From Spongiactinospora sp. TRM90649 (GTDB taxonomy: Bacteria; Actinomycetota; Actinomycetes; Streptosporangiales; Streptosporangiaceae), in NCBI RefSeq assembly GCF_029382225.1, contig NZ_JARLTC010000009.1, positions 124,001 to 188,000 on the forward strand: a DNA stretch of 64,000 nt, read 5' to 3'. The translations under genes were made by a program, and so were the position numbers. Under the pieces are notes generated by a model. It did no database searches. It worked only from the letters and a program-made list of their open reading frames with translations, and was not told the DNA's origin. Positions 16,467 to 24,300 of this stretch are shown one piece after another. Each line of letters opens with the position of its first letter. Position 1 is the stretch's first letter.

Positions 16467-17248
16467 GCATCGTCATCCTGGACCGGCCCGGCCGGCCGCT
16501 GCTCCCCTACCCGCAGTGGCTGGACGCCGCGCCGCTACTGCTGACCGGCCGGCCGAGGCCGGCCGTGAACCGTACGGGTTACGGCGGCCTGCGGTTCCTG
16601 ACCGGGCTCGGATTCACCGCCGAGACGGAGACCGCGGTGCGCGACCTCGCCGCACGCGGCCAGGTCACGGCCATCGTCGCGGTCGATCCCGCCGACCAGG
16701 TCAGGGCGGGCGGCCTGCGCGACCTGCTCGGCCTGCCCGGTCAGCCCAAGGACGCGGCGCTGCCGCTGTCGGACCCGGTGGCGGCGCGGGCGCTGCTGCG
16801 CCGGGCCGGCATTCCCGTTGTACGGCGGGCGGGGGTGCGCCGGGTGTGCGACCTGTACTGGTACGCGCACCGCTGGGGCTACCCCCTCCTCGTCCGGCGG
16901 CGCCGGGCGCCGGACCGGCCGGTCGTCGCCGAACTGCGCGACGAGAAGGAGCTGCGCGCCTTCGCCACCGGACGGCTGCCGGTGGACGCCGCCCTGGTGC
17001 CTGACCTGACCGTCGAGTCCCCCGTGCGCGGGGTGCGGCACCGCGGCCCCGGCATCGCCGTGACCGACGCCGCCCTCGCGCTGCTGCCGGACACCCCGGG
17101 CCACCCGTGCGCCGTCGAGGCGGTGCGCGCGGTGGCCGGCGACTGGCTGATCGACACCATCCACTACGATCCCCGCGGCGCGTCCACCCGCGCCGCGGTA
17201 CGCGCCCAGGCGGCCCTGCCCGCCGCCGCGCGGGAGGCCGCACCATGA
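16463..17248 (+). CDS. Degenerate/short ATP-grasp-like protein
   Basis: A 261-residue protein that follows the ATP-grasp order but is about 150 residues short of its neighbours. An N-terminal nucleotide-like domain (LTGLGFTAETETAVRDL, IVAVDPADQ) leads into a helix (DPVAARALLRRAGIPVV) and a strand where the ATP lysine of VKPxxxxGSxGV is replaced (PLLVRRRRAPDRP). The final acidic metal site is reduced to GDWLIDTIHYDPRG. It probably cannot catalyse ligation alone and may be a pseudoenzyme partner of a neighbouring ligase. GTG 16463 overlaps the previous stop (GTGA), and its own stop overlaps the next start (ATGA), so it is locked between two active ligases. Confidence 0.65.
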   Translation: MSIVILDRPGRPLLPYPQWLDAAPLLLTGRPRPAVNRTGYGGLRFLTGLGFTAETETAVRDLAARGQVTAIVAVDPADQVRAGGLRDLLGLPGQPKDAALPLSDPVAARALLRRAGIPVVRRAGVRRVCDLYWYAHRWGYPLLVRRRRAPDRPVVAELRDEKELRAFATGRLPVDAALVPDLTVESPVRGVRHRGPGIAVTDAALALLPDTPGHPCAVEAVRAVAGDWLIDTIHYDPRGASTRAAVRAQAALPAAAREAAP

Positions 17249-18522
17249 GCGTCCTGGTCCTGCACTACCGCGGCTCGATCGCCGCGACCCCCTACGACCG
17301 GTGGGTCGCCGGGTACGGCGGCGACGTCCTGCTGCTCACCGCCGAGGAGGGCAACCTCGCCCCGGCGACCGACGGCTACCTGCACGCGGCTGCGGTGCCC
17401 GGCTACGAGACCGGCGGCCAGGTCGAGCCGCTCTGCCTCGACCTGGCCCGCGAGCACGGCGTCCGGCACATCGTGGCCTGCCAGGAACGGGACCTGGAGC
17501 GGGCCGCCCAGCTTCGGGAGATCCTCGGGCTGCCCGGCCAGCGGATGGACAGCGTGCTGCCCTTCCGCGACAAGGTCCTCATGAAGGAGCGGTTCATCGC
17601 GGCGGGCCTGCGGGTGGCTCCGTACCGGGTCGTCGAGTGCGCCGCGGACCTGCTCGCCTTCGCCGGGGAGCACGGCTTCCCGGTGGTGGTGAAGCCCCGC
17701 GACAGCGCCGGCTCGGTGGGGCTGCGGATCCTGCGCTCCGCCGACGAGCTGGAGGCGTACCTGGCCGACGAGCCGGACCTGTACGGCGAGCACCCGCCCA
17801 ACCTGATCGTCGAGGGGTTCGTGCCGGGGCCGATGTGCCATGTGGACGGGCTCGTGGTGGGCGGCCGGGTGGTGCTGGCCTGGCCGTCGCAGTACCTCTA
17901 CTCGCTGTCGTCCTTCCGTGAGGACCGGGGCGGCCGGATGGACGTCACGCTCGACGTGGACGACCCGCTGACCGGCCGCCTGATCGAGCTCACCGAGCGG
18001 GCGCTCCAGGCGCTGCCCGGCCCCCGGGACTTCGCCTTCCACGCCGAGATCTTCCACACGCCCGGCGACGAGCTGGTGCTGTGCGAGATCGCCTGCCGAA
18101 CCGGCGGCGCCTCGGTCCGCGACGTCATCCGGATCCTGTTCGGCGTCGATCCGACCGAGTCGTGGGTACGGGCCCAGCTCGGCCTTCCGCTACCGGCCGT
18201 ACTCACCGAGGCCGGTCCGGAGCGGCCGCTGCCCGGCCGGATGACCGGCCAACTGGTGCTGATGAAACGGCCAGGCAGGGTGGTCTCGGTGCCCGAAGGC
18301 CCGCCGCCGTTCCCGTGGATCGAGAAGTACCAGGTCTTCGTCCAGCCGGGACAGACCATGCGGGCGGCCACCTTCTCGGCGGACTTCCTGCTCACCACGC
18401 TGGTGTCGGGACCCGACCGGGCGACCTGCGTCGCCCGGCTGCGCCAGGTCGAAGCGTGGTTCATGGACGGGCTGGTGCTGGACGATCCGGCGCTCCCCCG
18501 CCCCCACCACGCCAACGCATGA
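17245..18522 (+). CDS. ATP-grasp ligase
   Basis: A 425-residue ATP-grasp carboxylate-amine ligase. Seen are an N-terminal Rossmann-like domain, the ATP-binding strand-loop PVVVKPRDSAGSVGLRIL, the hinge region LIVEGFVPGPMCHVDGL and the metal site AEIFHTPGDELVLCEIACR. A C-terminal domain (about 330-425) with GRMTGQLVLMKRPGRVVSVP resembles the closing domain of BacD/DdaF-type ligases. It overlaps the degenerate ATP-grasp gene by 4 bases and has GGGAGG before its ATG. Substrates unknown. Confidence 0.87.
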   Translation: MSVLVLHYRGSIAATPYDRWVAGYGGDVLLLTAEEGNLAPATDGYLHAAAVPGYETGGQVEPLCLDLAREHGVRHIVACQERDLERAAQLREILGLPGQRMDSVLPFRDKVLMKERFIAAGLRVAPYRVVECAADLLAFAGEHGFPVVVKPRDSAGSVGLRILRSADELEAYLADEPDLYGEHPPNLIVEGFVPGPMCHVDGLVVGGRVVLAWPSQYLYSLSSFREDRGGRMDVTLDVDDPLTGRLIELTERALQALPGPRDFAFHAEIFHTPGDELVLCEIACRTGGASVRDVIRILFGVDPTESWVRAQLGLPLPAVLTEAGPERPLPGRMTGQLVLMKRPGRVVSVPEGPPPFPWIEKYQVFVQPGQTMRAATFSADFLLTTLVSGPDRATCVARLRQVEAWFMDGLVLDDPALPRPHHANA

Positions 18523-18539
18523 GTCCCAGGAGGCCTCCG

Positions 18540-18764
18540 ATGCCGCACATCTCCATCAAGCACTTTCCCGCCGAACTCACCCAGGAGCAGGAGAACGCCC
18601 TGCTCGCGACGGTCACCGACGCGGTGACCAGCGCCTTCGGAGTCGACGAAGGAGTCGTCTCCATATCCCTTGAGCCGGTGCGGCCGGAGTCATGGCACGA
18701 GCTGGTCTACCAGCCGGAGATCATCGACCACCGCCACCTGCTTCGCAAGGAACCTTCTTACTGA
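18540..18764 (+). CDS. PptA-like tautomerase (4-oxalocrotonate tautomerase superfamily)
   Basis: The 74-residue protein begins MPHISIKHFP and contains VSISLEPVRPESWHEL, closely like E. coli PptA. In this superfamily Pro-2 becomes the N-terminal catalytic base once the initiator methionine is removed, and enol-keto tautomerisation of pyruvate-like substrates is the usual chemistry. Size and the N-terminal proline are canonical. AGGAGG precedes the ATG. It lies between two ATP-grasp ligases, so a tautomerisation or isomerisation step on a pathway intermediate is likely, but the substrate is unknown. Confidence 0.85.
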   Translation: MPHISIKHFPAELTQEQENALLATVTDAVTSAFGVDEGVVSISLEPVRPESWHELVYQPEIIDHRHLLRKEPSY

Positions 18765-18780
18765 TGAGAAGAGAGTGGCA

Positions 18781-20079
18781 GTGAAACCCGAGGCCTTCAT
18801 ACTCACCGGGTCGTTCTACGTCATCAGCCGCGCGCCGCGTTTCCTCGCCGCGCTGGCCGCGCGCGGCCTGAAGATCCTGGTGATCACCCCGTCCGACTGG
18901 CGCGAGGCGGCGCTGACCGCCGCGGCCGAGCCGGGCAACGCCGCCGCCGCGATCAGCGACTTCGCCTTCACCGACGGCGACCTGCGGATGGAGAACTCCT
19001 ACCTGCCCGGTGTCATCGCGGGAGCGCGGCACTGGCTCGCGGAGTACACGATCGTCGGCATCTGCGCCGTGGGCGAGACGCTGGTCGAGCCGACCAGCGT
19101 GGTGGCCGACGCGCTCGGGCTCCGCTCCCCTGGCCTGCGGGCCGGCCGCGCCTGCCGGAGCAAGTACCTTCAGCGCCTCTACGCGCCCGAGTTCAGCCCC
19201 GAGTCGCAGATCATCCCCGCCACCGAGCGGGAGAGTTTCACCAGCCGCGTTGGGTTCCCCGCCGTGCTCAAGCCCGCCACCCGGCACTCCAGCTCGGGCG
19301 TGTGGACCGTGCACGACGAGGAGGAGCTGCGCGAGCGCGTCGTGGACTATCCCGACTACGAGACGCTCCTCGTCGAGGAGAAGGTCATCGGCCCGGAGTA
19401 CTCGGTGGAGAGCCTGGTACAGGACGGCAAGCTGATCTTCGCCGGGATGCTGCGCAAGCGCACCACCGACCAGCACAGCGACACGTTCGTCGAGCTGTGC
19501 CACACCCTCGCCAACGAGCCCTCCCGTGAACAGGACATCCTGCTGGAGGCCAACCGGCGGCTGATGGAGCTGCTGGACTTCCAGGACGGGATCGCGCACT
19601 CCGAGTGGCGGCTGACCGCCGACGGCACGCCGTACCTGATGGAGGTGGCGGCGCGTCCCCCCGGTGACGGGATCACCATCCTGTACGGCCTGGCCACCGG
19701 CAGCCTCATCGAGCCGGAGCTCGTCAGGATCGCGCTCGGCGAGCCCGCCTCCTACCCGACGCCCCAGCGGCAGGCCAGGGAGGTCTACCTCGAACACGGG
19801 CCCGGCGTGCTCGCCGACGTGACGCTCGACTGGCCGGGCGTCACCCCGCAGTGGGTGAGCGGCGCGCCGGCCTGGCCGGAGGTGGCGCCGGGCGGGCCCG
19901 ACGACCCGCCGACGCTGCGGGCGGTGCTCGTGCTGAAGGAGCGCGGCCACCGGCTGGAACCGCTGTGCAGCTCCGACGACCGCGCGGTCAGCTTCCTCAT
20001 CGACGCGCCGACCGTCGCCGAACTGGACGAGCTGGAACGCCGGGTCCGGGCCGCCCTCACCATCCGGCTGGAGGGCTGA
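18781..20079 (+). CDS. ATP-grasp ligase
   Basis: A 432-residue ATP-grasp ligase with the ATP loop PAVLKPATRHSSSGVWTV, the lid/hinge VEEKVIGPEYSVESLVQDG and the metal site HSEWRLTADGTPYLMEVAAR followed by PPGDG, and a C-terminal domain ending DELERRVRAALTIRLEG. It belongs to the same broad BacD-like class as its neighbours but is clearly divergent from them, so it probably joins a different substrate pair. GTG 18781 is preferred to GTG 18775 because GAGAAGAG is then correctly spaced. It follows the tautomerase by 16 bases. Confidence 0.86.
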   Translation: MKPEAFILTGSFYVISRAPRFLAALAARGLKILVITPSDWREAALTAAAEPGNAAAAISDFAFTDGDLRMENSYLPGVIAGARHWLAEYTIVGICAVGETLVEPTSVVADALGLRSPGLRAGRACRSKYLQRLYAPEFSPESQIIPATERESFTSRVGFPAVLKPATRHSSSGVWTVHDEEELRERVVDYPDYETLLVEEKVIGPEYSVESLVQDGKLIFAGMLRKRTTDQHSDTFVELCHTLANEPSREQDILLEANRRLMELLDFQDGIAHSEWRLTADGTPYLMEVAARPPGDGITILYGLATGSLIEPELVRIALGEPASYPTPQRQAREVYLEHGPGVLADVTLDWPGVTPQWVSGAPAWPEVAPGGPDDPPTLRAVLVLKERGHRLEPLCSSDDRAVSFLIDAPTVAELDELERRVRAALTIRLEG

Positions 20080-20080
20080 C

Positions 20081-21328
20081 ATGGAGGCGCGCGTCCTCAG
20101 CACCTGGCGGGAGTCGCCCGCCGCCGTCAAGACGGTGCTGGTCGGCATCTTCGTCAACCGGCTCAGCGGCTTCCTCAACATCTTCCTGGTGCTGTACCTG
20201 GCCGCCCAGGGATACTCACCGGACGCCGCGGCCTTCGGGCTCGGCGCGTACGGCGCGGGCGCCATGATCGGCGTCCTGATCGGCGGCTCGCTGGCCGCCC
20301 GGTTCGGCACCCGCGCCACCACGGTCATCGGCATGGGCGGATCGAGCGTGCTCATCGCCTCGCTGCTGTACCTGCCGAGCTACCCCCTCCTGCTGACGGC
20401 CGTGGCCCTGGTCGGTCTGACCGGCCAGATGTTCCGGCCCGCGTCCGCCACCCTGCTGTCGCAGCTCACCCCGGACGACCGCCAGGTGATGGTGTTCGCC
20501 ATGTCCAGGTTCGCGGTGAACCTGGGCGCGATGGCCGCGCCGATCCTGGGGTTCGGGCTGTACAACCTGATGCACCAGCAGTACGGGCTGCTGTTCTGGG
20601 GTGAGGCGCTGATCGCGATGGCCTTCGCGGTGGCGGCCTTCTACACGCTCCCCGGGCGTGAGGAGCAGGTGCCCGACGACCCGGCGAACGACCGCGGCGG
20701 ATACCGGGAGGTGCTGCGGGACCGGCGCTACCTGGCCTACCTCGTCTCGACGCTGGTGCACACGGCCGTCTACGGGCAGTACCTGTCCACGCTCCCGCTC
20801 GACGTCAAGGCCGCCGGCATCGACCTCATCTGGTACACGGCCGCGGTCTCGCTGAACGGCTTCCTGGTCATCGCCTTCGAGCTGCTCGCCACCAAGGTCA
20901 CCCAGAGCTGGCCGGCGCGGGTGACCATCGGGCTCGGCTTCGGGCTGATGGGCGCCGGGATCGCGGTCTACGCGCTGCCCATGAGCGCCGCCGTGATCAT
21001 CATCGGCACGCTGATCTGGTCGATCGGGGAGATCGTCGGTGGGCCCGCCATGTTCGCCCACCCGGCGGTCATCTCCCCGCTCCGGCTCCGCGCTTACTAC
21101 CTCGGCAGCTTCCACTTCGTCTTCGGCCTGGGCGGCACGATCGGCCCGGTGCTCGGCGGCTGGCTGCTGGTACGGCTCGGCCACGGGGTCTGGATCCCGC
21201 TCGCCGCCGTTTCCCTGCTGGCGACGCTGGTCGTGATCGCCGTCGTCCGCCCGCCCGCGCGGGACGAGGAGACGACGGCGGCCACCCCGGCCGCCGACCG
21301 GCCAGAGCGCAACCCGAGCCCGGCCTAA
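20081..21328 (+). CDS. MFS transporter
   Basis: A 415-residue 12-helix major facilitator, beginning one base after the ATP-grasp stop. Motif A-like GGSLAARFGTRATTVIG and the drug-exporter-like FVFGLGGTIGPVLGG in the eleventh helix are seen. Helices are regularly spaced and a polar, Glu/Thr-rich tail of about 20 residues ends the protein. This is the second MFS protein of the cluster; the two differ throughout, so they are probably not recent duplicates. Product export is the likely role. Confidence 0.85.
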   Translation: MEARVLSTWRESPAAVKTVLVGIFVNRLSGFLNIFLVLYLAAQGYSPDAAAFGLGAYGAGAMIGVLIGGSLAARFGTRATTVIGMGGSSVLIASLLYLPSYPLLLTAVALVGLTGQMFRPASATLLSQLTPDDRQVMVFAMSRFAVNLGAMAAPILGFGLYNLMHQQYGLLFWGEALIAMAFAVAAFYTLPGREEQVPDDPANDRGGYREVLRDRRYLAYLVSTLVHTAVYGQYLSTLPLDVKAAGIDLIWYTAAVSLNGFLVIAFELLATKVTQSWPARVTIGLGFGLMGAGIAVYALPMSAAVIIIGTLIWSIGEIVGGPAMFAHPAVISPLRLRAYYLGSFHFVFGLGGTIGPVLGGWLLVRLGHGVWIPLAAVSLLATLVVIAVVRPPARDEETTAATPAADRPERNPSPA

Positions 21329-21381
21329 CGGCCTGATCTCGGTTCACTTTCACACCACATCGTCGGAGGGACGACCTCGCC

Positions 21382-24300
21382 ATGTCCGAAACCGTTGGCG
21401 GCCACGACATCGCGGTGATCGGCATCGCCTGCCGATTCCCCGGAGCCGCGAACACCACCGAGTTCTGGCGGCTGCTCAGGTCCGGGACCGAGGCGATCAC
21501 CCGGTTCTCGCCGGAGGAGCTGGCGGCGGCCGGCGCCTCCCGCGAACTGATCGAGGACGAGCACTACGTGCCGGCCGCCGGTGTGGTGGCCGACTCCGGC
21601 GACTTCGACGCCGGACTGTTCGGAATCAACCCCAAGGAAGCCACGCTCATCGATCCGCAGCACCGCGTCATGCTGGAATGCGCGTGGGAGGCGCTGGAGG
21701 ACGCGGGCCACGACCCGGTCAACCCCACCGGCCGGGTCGGCGTGTTCGCCGGAGCGTACAAGAACGCCTACCGCCGCCTGCTCGGGCAGATGGACGACCC
21801 GACGGAGCAGTTCCTGGCCGGGGTGTCCACCGACGACGACTACCTCGCCACCCGCATCTCCTACAAGCTCAACCTGAACGGCCCGGCGATGTCGGTGCAG
21901 ACCGCCTGCTCCACCGCGCTCGTCGCGGTGCACTCGGCGTGCGAGTCGCTCACCACCGGCTCCTGCGACCTGGCGCTGGCGGGCGGGGTCACCATCAGAT
22001 CCGGCGAGGTGCCCGGCTACCACTACCACAAGGGCGGGATCTTCTCGCCGGACGCGCGCTGCCGGGCCTTCGACGCCGCCGCCGAGGGCACCGTCATCGG
22101 CGAGGGCGCGGGCATCGTGGTGCTCAAGCGGCTGGCCGACGCACTGGCCGACGGCGACCGGATCCGTGCCGTGATCAGGGGCTCGGCGATGGGGAACGAC
22201 GGAGCCGACCGGGTCGGCTTCTCCGCCCCCGGCGTGGCGGGCCAGTCACGGATCATCGAGGCCGCCCTGCGCCGCTCCGGCGTGGACCCCGGCACGATCG
22301 GCTACGTCGAGACGCACGGCTCGGGGACCCCGCTGGGCGACCGGATCGAGATCGACGCCATCACCCGCGCCTACCGGGCGGTGGGCTGGCGGTCGGGCAC
22401 CCGTCCGATCGGCTCGGTCAAGACCAACATCGGCCACACCCACGCGGCGGCCGGCATCGCGGGCCTGGTCAAGGCCATCCTCTGCGTGGAGAACGCGGAG
22501 ATCCCGCCGAGCCTGCACATCACCCGGCCCAATCCGCGCATCGCCTGGGACCGTTCGCCGCTCCGCGTCTCCACCGAGCTGACCGAGTGGCGGGCCGAAG
22601 GGCCGCGCCGCGCCGGGGTCAGTTCCTTCGGCCTCGGCGGCACGGGCGTGCACCTCGTCCTGGAGCAGGCCCCGGCGGCGGGCGACCGTACCGCCGGGGA
22701 CGACGGCTGGCAGGTGCTGCCCCTCTCCGCCGCCGACCCCGAGGCGCTGGACGCCGCCACCGACCGGCTCGCCGACTGGCTGGCGGAAGGGCATGAGGTG
22801 CCGCTCGGTCAGGTGGCCCGCACGCTCCAGTCCGGCCGGCACGCCTTCGCGCACCGCCGCGCGCTGGCCGTCGCCGACCGCGACGACGCCGCCGCGGCGC
22901 TGCGCGGCCGCACCCCGGGGCGGGTGGTGACGTTCAGCGTCCCGCAGCAGCCCAGAAAGGTCGCGTTCCTGTTGCCCGGCCTCGGCGAGCAGTACCAGCA
23001 CATGGGCCGGGCTCTGTACGAGACCGAGCCGGTCTTCCGGGAGCACCTGGACCGCTGCTTCGCGATCCTGCTCGACAGGTCGGGGCTCGACCTGCGTCCC
23101 GTCCTGTTCCCCGCGGGTGACCGGGCCGCGGGCGGCCTGCGGGCGATGCTCGGCAGGTCCGGCGGTGGCGGCGAGCTGGACAAGACCCAGCACGCGCAGC
23201 CGGTGATGTTCGCCGTCGAGTACGCGCTGGCGCAGGTCTGGCTGGCGCGCGGGGTCCGGCCGGAGGCGCTGATCGGCTACAGCCTCGGCGAGTACGTGGC
23301 CGCGACGCTGGCCGGGGTCTTCTCCCTTCCGGACGCGCTGCACCTGGTGGCCGAGCGGGCCAAGCTGATCGGCGAGCTGCCCGGCGGGGCGATGCTCGCC
23401 GTCCAGGCGCCCGAGGCCGAACTGCCCCTGGGCGAGGGGCTGTCCGTGGCCGCCGTCAACGGGCCCGACCTGTGCGTGGTCGCGGGCCCGCAGGAGGAGA
23501 TCGCGGCCCTGCGGGAGCGGCTGGCCGGCGAGAAGATCGCGGCCCGGCTGCTGCGCACCACGCACGCCTTCCACTCCTCGATGATGGAGCCGATCGTCGA
23601 CCGGTTCGTCCGGCTCGTCTCCGAGGTCCCCCGCAACGCGCCGAACGTCCCGTACCTGTCCAACGTCACCGGTGACTGGATCACCGCGGACGAGGCCCGC
23701 GATCCCCGCTACTACGCACGGCACCTGCGGCACACGGTCCGGTTCTGGGACGGCATCCGCAGGCTGTGGGAGGAGCCGGGACGGGTCCTGCTGGAGGTCG
23801 GTCCCGGCCAGGGGCTCGGCTCGCTGGCGCTCCAGTCACGGCCGCGCACGGCCGACGCGGGTTGCCTGGTCCTCGGCTCGCTGCCGGGCTCGGGCGACCG
23901 CACCACCGATCCGGCGTTCCTGGCCGCCACCATGGCCAAGCTCTGGGTGTGCGGCGTCGATCTCGACTGGGACGGTGTGACGCCCGAGCGACGCAAGGCC
24001 GACCTGCCGACCTACCCCTTCCAGCGGCGCCGCTACTGGCCGAGCGGCGGCGTGGCCGTATCGGACAAGCCGGCGGCGGCGAAGCCCGCCGCCGGGCGCC
24101 TGGAGCTCGGGGACTGGTTCAACGTCCCGCACTGGGAGTCGCTCGCGCCCACTGCGGCGGGCACTGCGGCGGGCACTGCGGCGGGGGACGCGGACGGCGG
24201 GCGCTGGCTGCTGTTCGCCGACTCCGAGGGCGTCGCCACGGGCCTGTCGCGCGCGCTCGCCGAACGCGGCGACGAGGCGGTCCTGGTACGGCCCGGCCCC

